64,000 bases of DNA from Nonomuraea harbinensis (GCF_019396385.1 NZ_JAHKRN010000007.1:186001-250000); one strand, 5' to 3'; shown: positions 35,707 through 44,860, counted from the stretch's first letter. The notes: generated from the letters alone by a model not told the origin. Made by a program: numbers and translations.

Positions 35707-37266
35707 TCAGCCCATGGGCGTGCCGGCGATTATTTCTGCGGCGGCCTGGCCGCAGACGCGGGCGGCGCCGTAGGTGGCGATGTGGACGGCGCCGAGGTCC
35801 GCGCGGTGCGGCAGGCCCATCTCCACCACTACCGCGTCCGGGCGGGCACTGAGCAGGTGACGCAGCGCCTCGGCCTGCCACGGGTGCCGGTGGGCGTCAC
35901 GGACCACGAGCACGAGCCCGCGGCCGGTGATTCGGGCGAGCAGGTCCTCGATCGCGGCCCCGGTTGCCTCGCCGGTGGCGAACCGGGTCGCGGTGGTGCC
36001 CGGCAGCAGCTCGGCGAGCGGCGCGGCCACGCCCCATGGAGTGGCCTTGTCGATGGCCATGTGCGTCTCGGGGGCGAGCTCCACGACGTGCGGGGCGTCG
36101 GTCAGCGGCAGCACCGGCGGGCTGGCCCGGCGCGTGACGCGCAGCGCCCGCCGCGCGGCCACCATCCCGATCCCACCACCGCCCCACCCGGTGCCGCCCA
36201 TACCGCCAGCGCCGCCCGTGCGGCGGCTAGGGAACTCCGCGTCCTCCGCGCGCCTCAAGCCCTCCGCGCCACCTGCGCTGCTCCCGCCGTCTGTGCTGCC
36301 CGGGGAGGTGGTCCAGAGTGCCAGCTCGCGGACCCTGCGGGCGGCGTCGGCCAGTCTCTCCTCGGGCAGCAGCCCTTCGGTCACCGCGGTGAGGATGGCG
36401 TCGCGCATCGCGTCGATGGTGGCCTCGTCGAAGCTCTCGCCGCCGACGCAGATGGCGTCCGCGCCGGCGGCGATGGCGCGGGCGGCGGCACCGCCGATGC
36501 CGTACGGACCGGAGACGGAGGTCATCTCGATCCCGTCGGTGACGATCACCCCGTCGAAGCCGAGCTCCTCGCGCAGCAGCCCGGTGAGGACCTTGGGGCT
36601 GAGCGTGGCGGGCAGGTGCGGGTCGTACGAGGGCACGAGCAGGTGCCCGGTCATGACGGCCCGCACGCCCTCGGCGATGGCCGCGCGGAACGGCCGCAGG
36701 GCCTGCTCGATGCCGCCGTCCGCGACGACCGGCACGCCGTGGTGGGAGTCGACCGAGGCGTCCCCGTGCCCGGGGAAGTGCTTGGCGCAGGCCGCGACGC
36801 CGGCGGACTGCAGGCCGCGGATGAACGCCCGGGTGTGCCGGGCGACCAGCTCGGGGTCGGCGCCGAAGGCACGCAGCCCGATGACGGGGTTGCGGGGGTT
36901 GGAGTTCACGTCGGCGGAGGGCGCGAAGTCGATGCCGATCCCGACGGCCGCGAGATCCAGCCCCAGGTCGCGGGCGAGCTCCTCGGTCAGGGCGGGGTCG
37001 TCCACGACGCCGAGCGCGTAACCGCCGGGGCGGCTGCTGCCCGTGGCGACCTCCAGCCTGGTCACCTCGCCGGTCTCCTCGTCGGTGCCGACCAGCACGT
37101 GCGGGTTCTCGGCGCGCAGGGCCTCCGTGAGGCGGGCCACCTGCTCGGGATCGGCGATGTTGCGGGAGAACAGCACCACCCCGGCCAGCCCCTCGGAGAG
37201 TCTGCGGCGCAGCCACTCGGGCGGCGTGTGCCCCGCGAAACCCGGCAGGAGGACGGCGTCGGTCAT
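35707..37266 (-). CDS. Glycoside hydrolase family 3, NagZ-like beta-N-acetylhexosaminidase
   Basis: A protein of about 519 aa of the GH3 NagZ type. The signature KHFPGHGDASVDSHHGVP near residue 175 contains the His/Asp catalytic dyad loop of NagZ enzymes. GTDEETGEVTRL, MTGHLLVPSYDP and IVTDGIEMTSV (with the nucleophile Asp) are also present. The last 170 residues form the GH3 C-terminal domain after a Gly-rich linker. No signal peptide is seen, so it should be cytoplasmic and release GlcNAc from imported chito- or muro-oligosaccharides. ATG 37266 is chosen; ATG 37293 in frame adds nine residues. Confidence 0.85.
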   Translation of the reverse strand: MTDAVLLPGFAGHTPPEWLRRRLSEGLAGVVLFSRNIADPEQVARLTEALRAENPHVLVGTDEETGEVTRLEVATGSSRPGGYALGVVDDPALTEELARDLGLDLAAVGIGIDFAPSADVNSNPRNPVIGLRAFGADPELVARHTRAFIRGLQSAGVAACAKHFPGHGDASVDSHHGVPVVADGGIEQALRPFRAAIAEGVRAVMTGHLLVPSYDPHLPATLSPKVLTGLLREELGFDGVIVTDGIEMTSVSGPYGIGGAAARAIAAGADAICVGGESFDEATIDAMRDAILTAVTEGLLPEERLADAARRVRELALWTTSPGSTDGGSSAGGAEGLRRAEDAEFPSRRTGGAGGMGGTGWGGGGIGMVAARRALRVTRRASPPVLPLTDAPHVVELAPETHMAIDKATPWGVAAPLAELLPGTTATRFATGEATGAAIEDLLARITGRGLVLVVRDAHRHPWQAEALRHLLSARPDAVVVEMGLPHRADLGAVHIATYGAARVCGQAAAEIIAGTPMG

Positions 37267-37305
37267 GCGGAGGAGATCGCGGCTCGGAGGCATGAACCGC
37301 AATCT

Positions 37306-37324
37306 AATAGGAAAGTTTCTTATT
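37306..37324. promoter_or_regulatory. Inverted repeat in GH3 promoter
   Basis: AATAGGAAA-G-TTTCTTATT pairs 8 of 9 positions around a central G, 40 bp upstream of the GH3 start at 37266 (13 bp from the alternative ATG 37293) and within an A/T-rich promoter-like patch. It probably binds a repressor; which one is unknown. Confidence 0.45.
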
Positions 37325-37610
37325 TGCTAGAGGCGTTCCCGAACGTCACCCCGTCCCCCCCTGACGACGAAGTCCGACACCGTCACCCGCGAGCGCCCTT
37401 CTGTCCATGAAGTCCATCGCCTAGCCGCGACCCCGCACCCCAGGTCGCCGTGCCGCCGGAGGGGCCGCGCTGGTGGGGTGGTCCGGTCCGGAGGATCACA
37501 CCGTCGGGCAGCGAACCCCGACGCGACGCCGATAGTGAACAGGTTCGCCGTGTGTTCATGGTGGCCCGGAAGCGCTGGATAATGGCTGGGAGCGGTGGAA
37601 TCAACTGTTC
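37325..37610. other. Divergent intergenic region, no further features
   Basis: Between the GH3 promoter and the TetR operator I see no credible gene. The minus frame at 37383-37652 crosses the operator and has no ribosome-binding site. Confidence 0.4.
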
Positions 37611-37624
37611 ACCAAGCGCTTGGT
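37611..37624. promoter_or_regulatory. KstR2-type operator of tetR gene
   Basis: ACCAAGCGCTTGGT is a perfect 14-bp palindrome matching AnCAAGnnCTTGnT, 12 bp upstream of the tetR start. It shares the core with the site at 29402-29415. A CATAAT box (37633-37638) just downstream could be the -10. Confidence 0.7.
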
Positions 37625-37636
37625 CGAGGGCGCATA

Positions 37637-38314
37637 ATGGTGTCCGTGACAACGCGAAAGAACTCCGGCGACACCGCCACCCAGGCGAAGCGTGCCGGCG
37701 CCGCCTCCTCGGGGGCTGCGTCCGAGCGCCGCGAACATCTCGTCAGACTCGCCGCGGAGCTCTTCGCCGCCAAGGGATTCCAGGCCACGACCGTCCGGCA
37801 GATCGCCCAGGAGGCGGGCATCCTCTCGGGCAGCCTCTACCACCACTTCGACTCGAAAGAAGCGATCGTCGACGAGGTGCTGTCCACCTTCCTCGACGAC
37901 GTCACCGCCCGCTACCGCGCCGCCGTCGCCGCCGGCGACGACCCGCTCGCGGTGCTGACGGAGATGGTCCGCATCGGGTTCGGCACGCTGGAGCCGCACC
38001 GCGCCGCGATCACCGTGATGCAGAACGACTGGAACTACCTGCGTCAGTTCGAGCGCTTCAACTACCTGGTCAAGGCCGAGGAGGAGGTCGAGCAGATCTG
38101 GGTGACGCAGATCAGGGCCGGCCAGGCGGCCGGGCAGCTCCGCGACGACGTCGACCCGAAGCTGACCTACCGGATGATCCGCGACACGATCTGGGTGGCG
38201 GTGCGCTGGTTCCGCCCCGACGGCAGGCTCGACACGACCGCGCTGGCCGAGCACTTCGTCACCGTCCTGTTCGACGGCCTGGCCACCGGCGAGCGGACCT
38301 CGCAGCGGGCATGA
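37637..38314 (+). CDS. TetR-family regulator, KstR2-like
   Basis: A 225-aa TetR protein. After a 30-residue variable N-terminus the DNA-binding domain reads RREHLVRLAAELFAAKGFQA (20 residues), TTVRQIAQEAGILSGSLYHH (20 residues) and FDSKEAIVDEVL, very like mycobacterial KstR2. KstR2 represses the genes for the last steps of cholesterol-ring breakdown and responds to a CoA-thioester. The C-terminal IRDTIWVAVRWFRPDGRL also fits. The operator at 37611 agrees. The start may be ATG 37637 or a leaderless GTG at 37646. It overlaps the next gene by 4 bp. Confidence 0.85.
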   Translation: MVSVTTRKNSGDTATQAKRAGAASSGAASERREHLVRLAAELFAAKGFQATTVRQIAQEAGILSGSLYHHFDSKEAIVDEVLSTFLDDVTARYRAAVAAGDDPLAVLTEMVRIGFGTLEPHRAAITVMQNDWNYLRQFERFNYLVKAEEEVEQIWVTQIRAGQAAGQLRDDVDPKLTYRMIRDTIWVAVRWFRPDGRLDTTALAEHFVTVLFDGLATGERTSQRA

Positions 38315-38985
38315 GCCTGACCGACGAGGTGCGGCTGGCCTTGCGCAAGGCGGCGGAGCCCGGCAAGGCGGCCGCCATGCGGGCCTACATGAAGTCGGCG
38401 ATGCCGTTCCTCGGCGTCCAGGCCGGGCCGCGGCGGGCCGCGCTCAGGCAGGTGTTCGCCGACCACCCCCTGGAGACGGCGCCCGAGTGGCGGCGGGCGG
38501 TGCTGCGGCTCTGGCGCGAGGCCGAGTTCCGCGAGGAGCGCTACGCCGCGATCGAGCTGACCGGCTTCCGCCTCTACCGCGACTTCCAGACCCTCTACAC
38601 GGTCCCGATGTACGAGGAGATGATCGTCACCGGCGCCTGGTGGGATCTGGTGGACGAGCTGGCCACACACCGCGTCGGCGGGTTGCTGACCGCCTTCCCC
38701 GAGACGATGCGGCCGCTCATGCTGGAGTGGGCGCACGCCGGTGACCTGTGGAAGCGGCGCACGGCGATCCTGTGCCAGAACCGGTTCAAGGCCCGCACGG
38801 ACACCGCCCTGCTGTACGCGTGCATCGAGCCGAGCCTGTCCGACAACGACTTCTTCGCACGCAAGGCGATCGGGTGGGCGCTGCGCGAGTACGCCAAGAC
38901 GAACCCGGACGAGGTGGTGCGTTACGTACGGGCCAAGGGCATCTCAGGGCTGAGCCGCCGGGAGGCGCTGAAGAACATCACGTAG
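38311..38985 (+). CDS. DNA alkylation repair protein, AlkD-like
   Basis: A 224-aa all-helical HEAT-like protein of the AlkC/AlkD glycosylase family: MRAYMKSAMPFLGVQAGPRR (20 residues) near the N-terminus, EAEFREERYAAIELTGF, EEMIVTGAWWDLVDELATHR (20 residues, with the WWD lesion-contact element) and NDFFARKAIGWALREYAKTN (20 residues). AlkD removes 3- and 7-methylpurines from DNA. It overlaps the TetR gene by 4 bp and is cotranscribed with it; it converges with the LysR gene with a 1-bp gap. Confidence 0.88.
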   Translation: MSLTDEVRLALRKAAEPGKAAAMRAYMKSAMPFLGVQAGPRRAALRQVFADHPLETAPEWRRAVLRLWREAEFREERYAAIELTGFRLYRDFQTLYTVPMYEEMIVTGAWWDLVDELATHRVGGLLTAFPETMRPLMLEWAHAGDLWKRRTAILCQNRFKARTDTALLYACIEPSLSDNDFFARKAIGWALREYAKTNPDEVVRYVRAKGISGLSRREALKNIT

Positions 38986-38986
38986 C

Positions 38987-39877
38987 TCATCTGGTCCACA
39001 GCGCGTCCTGCATCGCCTGGACGAGCGCCAGCAACTCGTTCGTGACCCGCTCCCTGGACCAGGCCAGCGCGTACGTGATCTGGAGGTCGGCGCCCTCCAG
39101 CGGCACGAACACGACGTCGTCGCGCCGCACGCTCCGCACCAGCAGGTGCGGGATCGGCAGCACCCCCGCCCCGGCGGCCACCAGGTCGAGCGCGGCCCCG
39201 AAGTCGTCGTCGCGCACCATGCGCGGATGCCCCGGCAGCCCCGCCCACCGCCGTCCACCGGGCGTCAGCACCACCAGCCCGGCAAGGTCCGCCGGCCGCA
39301 CCTCACCCCGTCCGGCCTCCGCCGGGCGGGACGGTCTGGTGAGGTGGGGCTCGGGGGCGCGGGCCGCCAGGGGATGGGTGGACGGGACGGCGAGGTGGTC
39401 GACGGTCACGTGGAAGCGGGCGGCGGTGGTGAAGCGGGCCGGGGCCGGGGTGGCCAGGATGGCGGCCGACACCTCGCCCGCGTCCAGGGCTGCCGCGGCG
39501 GCGGCGCGGCCCGCCGCGTGCAGTTCGACCGCCACCGGTGGAGTGCGGCCGGCCATGCGCCGGGCGATGCGGGCGGCCAGCGGGCCGGCGAGCGGTGGAT
39601 AAGCCAGATGAATGACCGGCCGGGCCAGCCGGGACGCCTCCGCCGTGAAGGCCGCCGCCGACTCCAGGACCTGCTCGGCGTACGGCAGCAGCGCCGCCCC
39701 CGCCGCCGTGAGCCGCACCGTGCGGGCGCTGCGCTCGAAGAGGCGGACGCCGGTGACGCGTTCGAGCCGGGCCACGGCCTGGCTGACGGCCGGCTGGGAC
39801 ATGCCCAGGTCGGCGGCGGCACGGGAGAAGCTCAGCCGCGCCGCCACCCGGGCGAAGCACTGGATCTCCCTGACCAT
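38987..39877 (-). CDS. LysR-family transcriptional regulator
   Basis: A 296-aa LysR protein. The HTH is REIQCFARVAARLSFSRAAA (20 residues) DLGMSQPAVSQAVARLE, followed by a LysR substrate-binding domain with PLAGPLAARIARRMAG, VAVELHAAGRAAA and GLVVLTPGGRRW. It is divergent from metE across 82 bp, the standard arrangement for a LysR and its target, so a MetR-like role is plausible but unproven. ATG 39877 is chosen; the frame continues to 40153 into metE antisense. Confidence 0.88.
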   Translation of the reverse strand: MVREIQCFARVAARLSFSRAAADLGMSQPAVSQAVARLERVTGVRLFERSARTVRLTAAGAALLPYAEQVLESAAAFTAEASRLARPVIHLAYPPLAGPLAARIARRMAGRTPPVAVELHAAGRAAAAAALDAGEVSAAILATPAPARFTTAARFHVTVDHLAVPSTHPLAARAPEPHLTRPSRPAEAGRGEVRPADLAGLVVLTPGGRRWAGLPGHPRMVRDDDFGAALDLVAAGAGVLPIPHLLVRSVRRDDVVFVPLEGADLQITYALAWSRERVTNELLALVQAMQDALWTR

Positions 39878-39959
39878 AAGCGTCACGAATAGATGATGCA
39901 CGAGGCGGCCGGAGCCGTGCACGATGCCCGGACGTCCACGATCGTCTTGAGGAGCCTCG

Positions 39960-42140
39960 ATGCCCGCTTTCCCCCAGTCCACCGTGCTCGGATACCCGCG
40001 GATCGGCCCCCGCAGGGAGTTGAAGCGCGCCCTGGAGTCGTACTGGGACGGCCGCGCCACCCGTGACGAGCTGGAGGCGGCGGGCGCCGCGATCCGGGCG
40101 TCGACCTGGCGCAGGCTGGCCGAGCTGGGCCTGGAAGGGCTGCCGTCGAACACGTTCTCCCTCTACGACCAGGTGCTCGACACGGCCGTGCTGCTGGGCG
40201 CGGTGCCGGAGCGCTACCGGGAGGCGGCGGACCCGTACTTCGCGATGGCGCGCGGTGCCGACGGGCTGGCGCCGCTGCGGATGACGAAGTGGTTCGACAC
40301 GAACTACCACTACATCGTGCCGGAGATGGGCCCGGAGACGGCCTTCAAGCTGGACGCGGCCAAGCCGCTGGGCGAGGTGCGGGAGGCGCGGGCGCTGGGG
40401 TACGAGACGCGGCCGGTGGTGGTCGGGCCGGTGACGTTCCTGCTGCTGTCGGCGGACCCCAAGGCGGCGCTGGCGCGGCTGGACGACGTGCTCGCCTGCT
40501 ACGAGGAGCTGCTCGGGGCGCTGGCGGCCGAGGGCGTGGCATGGGTGCAGCTCGACGAGCCGGCGCTGGTCGCGGACCGGACGCCGGCCGAGCTGGCGGC
40601 GGTGCGGACCGCCTACGAGCGGCTGGGGAACGTGGCGGCCCGGCCGGGGCTGTTCGTGGCCTCGTACTTCGGGCATCTCGGGGAGGCGCTGCCGGTGCTG
40701 GCGGCGACCCCGGTGGAGGCCGTCGGGGTGGACCTGGTGCGCGGCGGCGCCGACGGGCTGGCCGCGCTGGCGGGCAAGACGGTGGTGGCCGGAGTGGTGT
40801 CGGGGCGGGACGTGTGGCGGACGTCGCCGTCGCGGGCGGCGCGCGCCCTGGCGGCGGTGCGCGAGCACGCGGACCAGGTGACGGTCAGCACGTCGTGCTC
40901 CCTGCTGCACGTCCCGTACGACGTCACCGCCGAGCCCGGCCTCGACCCGGCGCTCCGGGGCCGCCTCGCCTTCGCCGAACAGAAGGTCTCCGAGGTCGTG
41001 GCCCTCTCCCGTACGGCCCCGCCGGTGGAGGGCGGCGGTGACGACGCGCGGGCACACCGGGCGGGGACGGCGGATGTGAGCGCGGGCGCGGGGCGGAGTG
41101 CGTACGAGGTGCGGGCGCGGGCGCAGGCGGAGCGGCTCAAGCTGCCGCTGCTGCCGGTGACCACCATCGGGTCGTTCCCGCAGACGGGTGAGCTGCGGGC
41201 GGCGCGGGCGGGCGTGGCGGCGGGGACGCTCGACGCGGAGGAGTACGAGAGCCGGGTGCGGGCCGAGGTCGAGCGGGTGATCCGGCTGCAGGAGCGCCTC
41301 GGCCTGGACGTGCTGGTGCACGGCGAGCCCGAGCGCAACGACATGGTGCAGTACTTCGCCGAGCACCTCGAAGGCTTCGCGGTCACCGCGAACGGCTGGG
41401 TCCAGTCGTACGGGTCGCGCTGCACCAGGCCGCCCATCCTGCACGGCGACGTGTCGCGGCCGGAGCCGATCACCGTGCGGTGGGCCGCGTACGCGGGGTC
41501 GCTCACGGACCGGCCGGTCAAGGGGATGCTCACCGGCCCGGTGACGATCGTGGCCTGGTCGTTCGTCCGGGACGACCTGCCGCTGCGTGACGTGGTGCGC
41601 CAGGTGGCGGACGCGGTGCGGGAGGAGGTGCGCGACCTGGAGGCGGCCGGCGTGCCGATCATCCAGGTGGACGAGCCGGCGCTGCGCGAGCTGCTGCCGC
41701 TGCGCCGGTCGGCGCAGGCCGGCTACCTGGAGTGGGCGGTGGCCGCGTACCGCAGGGCGACCTCCGGCGCGGGCGACCGCACGCAGATCCACACCCACCT
41801 GTGCTACTCGAACGCCGACCAGATCCTGGCCGCGATCGACGGGCTGGACGCGGACGTGACCACGATCGAGTCGGCCCGGTCGGGGGCGCGGATCCTGGAC
41901 GCGGTCGGGTCGTTCGGGCGCGGGCTGGGGCCGGGCGTGTACGACATCCACTCGCCGCGGGTGCCGGACGCGGCCGAGGTCGAGGGCCTGCTGCGGCGGA
42001 CGCTGGCGGTGCTGCCGGCCGGGCGGGTCTGGGTGAACCCGGACTGCGGGCTGAAGACCCGTACCTACGAGGAGGTGGAGGCGTCGCTGGCGAACGTGGT
42101 CGCGGCGGCGGCCGGGCTGCGCGCCGAGCTCAGCCGGTGA
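39960..42140 (+). CDS. metE: Cobalamin-independent methionine synthase
   Basis: MetE transfers the methyl group of 5-methyltetrahydropteroyl-triglutamate to homocysteine. The 726-aa product has the N-terminal half (STVLGYPRIGPRRELKRALE, 20 residues) and the catalytic C-terminal half from TTIGSFPQTGELR. GEPERNDMVQYFAEHLEGFA (20 residues) and zinc-site elements HTHLCYSN and NPDCGLKT (His, Cys and Cys ligands) are visible. It is about 30 residues shorter than E. coli MetE. Only 82 bp separate it from the divergent lysR, too short for a B12 riboswitch. The 3' end overlaps the next minus gene by 11 bp. Confidence 0.96.
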   Translation: MPAFPQSTVLGYPRIGPRRELKRALESYWDGRATRDELEAAGAAIRASTWRRLAELGLEGLPSNTFSLYDQVLDTAVLLGAVPERYREAADPYFAMARGADGLAPLRMTKWFDTNYHYIVPEMGPETAFKLDAAKPLGEVREARALGYETRPVVVGPVTFLLLSADPKAALARLDDVLACYEELLGALAAEGVAWVQLDEPALVADRTPAELAAVRTAYERLGNVAARPGLFVASYFGHLGEALPVLAATPVEAVGVDLVRGGADGLAALAGKTVVAGVVSGRDVWRTSPSRAARALAAVREHADQVTVSTSCSLLHVPYDVTAEPGLDPALRGRLAFAEQKVSEVVALSRTAPPVEGGGDDARAHRAGTADVSAGAGRSAYEVRARAQAERLKLPLLPVTTIGSFPQTGELRAARAGVAAGTLDAEEYESRVRAEVERVIRLQERLGLDVLVHGEPERNDMVQYFAEHLEGFAVTANGWVQSYGSRCTRPPILHGDVSRPEPITVRWAAYAGSLTDRPVKGMLTGPVTIVAWSFVRDDLPLRDVVRQVADAVREEVRDLEAAGVPIIQVDEPALRELLPLRRSAQAGYLEWAVAAYRRATSGAGDRTQIHTHLCYSNADQILAAIDGLDADVTTIESARSGARILDAVGSFGRGLGPGVYDIHSPRVPDAAEVEGLLRRTLAVLPAGRVWVNPDCGLKTRTYEEVEASLANVVAAAAGLRAELSR

Positions 42141-42975
42141 AGGTCCACTCCAGGTGGGCCAGGGCGGCCTCGGCGTAGCGGGCCGGGCCGGTGCTGAGGC
42201 CGTAGGCGAGGTCCTCGATGAGGGCGCAGCGGGCGTAGAAGAGCGCCCGCCGCCGGTCCTCGCCGTCGAAGGGCCCGTCGTACGAGGCCAGGACCAGGTC
42301 GAGCACCTCCGGCCCGAGGTCACGCAAGATCTTGGCGAAGTCGTGCGCCGGGTCGGTGACGGCGGCGTCGGTCCAGTCGATGACGCCGGTCAGCGTGCTG
42401 GTCGCGGCGTCGGCCAGGAGGTGTTCGGCGCCGAGGTCGTTGTGGCAGAAGCGGAGCGTGCTCGGCTCCGGCGGTGGCTCGGCGGCGAGGAACCGCTCCA
42501 CCAGGGGCCGCTGCCCGGCCGGGACGTGCCGCTCGACGTCGCGGTAGTCGAGCTGGGCGTCGTGCAGCAGGGTCGGCGCGGGATAGAGGTCGGGCGGCGC
42601 CAGCTCGCGCATCCGCTCGACCGGGGCGGCGTGCAGCGAGCTGAGCAGGCCGCCGAGCGGCTCGGCCAGCCGCTTCGGGTCGGGCACGGGGTGCTGGTCG
42701 AGGGGCAGCCCCGGCAGCGCGTGGTAGGCGATGACGCCCGCCCGCTCGTCGGCGAACAGCACCTCCGGCACCCGCACCGCGACCAGGTCCTTGACCACGG
42801 CCAGCAGGGCGACCTCGCGCCGGACGGAGCCCGGGTCCGAGACGCGGGCGCGGACGATGAGCTCGCCGTTGACCAGATGCACGGTGTTGTCCAGGCCGTC
42901 ACCGCTGGGCACGGCGGTGTGCACCTCGTAGCCGGGGAGGTGGCGGGCCAGCAACGCGCGGATGTCGCCGATCAC
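42130..42975 (-). CDS. APH-family phosphotransferase (unknown substrate)
   Basis: A 281-aa kinase-like protein of the aminoglycoside phosphotransferase/choline-kinase superfamily. The catalytic loop is FCHNDLGAEHLLAD (HxDxxxxH/N) near residue 192 and the DFG-equivalent is GVIDWTDAAVTDPAHDFA. The N-lobe shows LIVRARVSDPGSVRREVALL (20 residues). The substrate could be a drug, sugar or lipid head group; sequence alone does not tell. GTG 42975 (VIGDIRALL) is chosen, with a weak TCAGGA before it. Confidence 0.8.
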   Translation of the reverse strand: MIGDIRALLARHLPGYEVHTAVPSGDGLDNTVHLVNGELIVRARVSDPGSVRREVALLAVVKDLVAVRVPEVLFADERAGVIAYHALPGLPLDQHPVPDPKRLAEPLGGLLSSLHAAPVERMRELAPPDLYPAPTLLHDAQLDYRDVERHVPAGQRPLVERFLAAEPPPEPSTLRFCHNDLGAEHLLADAATSTLTGVIDWTDAAVTDPAHDFAKILRDLGPEVLDLVLASYDGPFDGEDRRRALFYARCALIEDLAYGLSTGPARYAEAALAHLEWTFTG

Positions 42976-43028
42976 ATCCTGAAGCGTAGGGCCACCACCT
43001 CGTGCATGCGAGCCATATTCATGATTGG

Positions 43029-43943
43029 TTATTTGAGCGCCCCCGCCGTGAGCCCGGCCTGGATCTGGCGCTGGAAGACCGTGTAGACCACCAGCATCGG
43101 CAGGATGGCCAGGGTCAGCGCGGCGAACAGGGCCGCCCAGTCCTGGTCGTAGCCCGCCGCGGTCGAGATGTCGGCGATGCCCTGGGTGAGCACCCACTTG
43201 TCGCGCTCCTGCAGCAGCACCAGCGGGAGCTGGTACTGGTTCCACTGGCCGAGCACGTTGAAGATGGTGATGCTCACCAGCCCCGGCTTGGCCATCGGCA
43301 GCATGATCTGGAAGAACACGCGGGTGTGCGAGGCCCCGTCGACCCTGGCCGCCTCCGCGACCGCGGTGGGCAGCGTACGGAAGAACGCCGACAGGAAGAA
43401 CACGGTGAAGGGCATCGAGTACGCGATGTACACCAGCACCAGCCCGGCATGCGTGTTCAGCCCGATGAACGGGCCGACCAGCGGGACGTTCCCCATGTTC
43501 TGCACCACGAAGAACAGCGGCGTCAGCGCCAGGTAGACGGGGAAGGCCAGCCCCGACACGAACAGCAGGTAGACGGCCCGGTTGCCGCGGAACGGGTAGC
43601 GGGCCAGCACGTAGGCGGCCATCGACCCGACCAGCATGGTGCCGAACGTGCTGAACGACACGACGACGACGCTGTTGAGCATGTACTGCCCGATCTGTGC
43701 CTGTTCCCAGGCGCGGGCGAAGTTGTCCCACCGCAGGGCGGCGGGGAGCGACCAGGCGTCGCCGAAGATCTCCTCCTCGCTCTTCACCGAGGCGAGGAAC
43801 GTCCACAGGATCGGCACCACGGTCAGCACCGTCCACACCAGCAGGGCGATGTGGGTGAGGATCGACAGCGGCCCGAGCCGCCTGCGGCGTTCGCGGCGGG
43901 CGAGACTGCGCGAGTTCGCGACCGTCCATGATGTCGTGGTCAT
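43029..43943 (-). CDS. ngcG: Sugar ABC transporter permease (NgcG-like)
   Basis: A 304-aa inner-membrane permease with six predicted helices. The EAA loop is EAARVDGASHTRVFFQIMLP (20 residues). It is the third gene after a NgcE-like binding protein and NgcF-like permease, which matches the ngcEFG order of Streptomyces. That system imports GlcNAc and N,N'-diacetylchitobiose. ATG 43943 lies 5 bp after the previous stop. No ATPase gene follows; such systems use the shared MsiK ATPase. Confidence 0.75.
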   Translation of the reverse strand: MTTTSWTVANSRSLARRERRRRLGPLSILTHIALLVWTVLTVVPILWTFLASVKSEEEIFGDAWSLPAALRWDNFARAWEQAQIGQYMLNSVVVVSFSTFGTMLVGSMAAYVLARYPFRGNRAVYLLFVSGLAFPVYLALTPLFFVVQNMGNVPLVGPFIGLNTHAGLVLVYIAYSMPFTVFFLSAFFRTLPTAVAEAARVDGASHTRVFFQIMLPMAKPGLVSITIFNVLGQWNQYQLPLVLLQERDKWVLTQGIADISTAAGYDQDWAALFAALTLAILPMLVVYTVFQRQIQAGLTAGALK

Positions 43944-43948
43944 TGTCG

Positions 43949-44860
43949 TCAGTACTCGATTCGTTCGCGGCGGGACAGGCGCAGCGACAGGATCGCGAAG
44001 CCGATGGTGAAGAAGAACATCACGACGCCCAGCGCCGAGGCGTAGCCGAAGCGGAAGTACTGGAACGCGTTGCGGTAGATCTCGGTGGCCATCACGGTGG
44101 TGGAGAAGTCGGGCCCGCCGTGCTGGTCGGTCATCACCCACACGATCGCGAACACGTCCAGCGCCAGGATGCCCAGGTAGACCCAGGCGACCTGCACGGT
44201 GTCCCAGAGCAGCGGCAGCGTGACGCGGAAGAACAGGCTGAACCGGCCGGCCCCGTCGATCTGGGCCGCCTCGAACATGTCGCGCGGGATCGACGCCAGT
44301 CCGGCCGAGAACAGCACCACGTAGAAGCCGACCGCCTGCCACACCATGACGCCCAGGACGGACCAGAACGCGATGTCCGGATCCGACAGGAAGCCCACGG
44401 GGTCCATCCCGATCGCCATCAGCGGCGCGTTCAGCATGCCGCTGTCGTCGGGCCTGAACACCTGCTGGAACAGCACCGCGACCACCGTCACGGCGAGCAC
44501 CTGCGGGAAGAAGAACACCACCCGGTAGAACCTGGACCCGGCCACGCCCGCCACGCCCTGCCCCTCGCGTCCCACGTTGAGCAGGAACGCGAAGAACAGG
44601 GCGATGACGATCGTCAGCAGCGGCAGCAGCACGAGCAGCGCCGCGTTGTGGGTGACCGCCTTCCAGAAGATGCCGTCGGAGAACAACCGGATGAAGTTGT
44701 CGAACCCGATGAAGTTGGGTGTGGCGGTCACCCCCCGCCAGTCGGTCATCGCGATGTAGAACGCCTGCATGTACGGCGAGATCACGTAGACCAGGTAGAG
44801 CGTGACGGGCGCCGCCAGGAAGGACAGGATGAACAGGCCCCGGCGGTACGTGTTGAACAT
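43949..44860 (-). CDS. ngcF: Sugar ABC transporter permease (NgcF-like)
   Basis: A 303-aa permease starting MFNTYRRGLFILSFLAAPVT (20 residues) with six predicted helices. The EAA loop is EAAQIDGAGRFSLFFRVTLP (20 residues). Its ATG at 44860 overlaps the last base of the binding-protein gene stop, showing translational coupling. It pairs with the next permease to form the membrane channel of the NgcEFG-like importer. Confidence 0.75.
   Translation of the reverse strand: MFNTYRRGLFILSFLAAPVTLYLVYVISPYMQAFYIAMTDWRGVTATPNFIGFDNFIRLFSDGIFWKAVTHNAALLVLLPLLTIVIALFFAFLLNVGREGQGVAGVAGSRFYRVVFFFPQVLAVTVVAVLFQQVFRPDDSGMLNAPLMAIGMDPVGFLSDPDIAFWSVLGVMVWQAVGFYVVLFSAGLASIPRDMFEAAQIDGAGRFSLFFRVTLPLLWDTVQVAWVYLGILALDVFAIVWVMTDQHGGPDFSTTVMATEIYRNAFQYFRFGYASALGVVMFFFTIGFAILSLRLSRRERIEY

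Noticed and set aside
37383..37652. 89-codon minus frame between GH3 and tetR
   Set aside because: It runs through the tetR operator and start, has no ribosome-binding site and no family resemblance.
39878..39959. Cobalamin or SAM riboswitch upstream of metE
   Set aside because: The region is only 82 bp and lacks a B12-box or SAM-I core.
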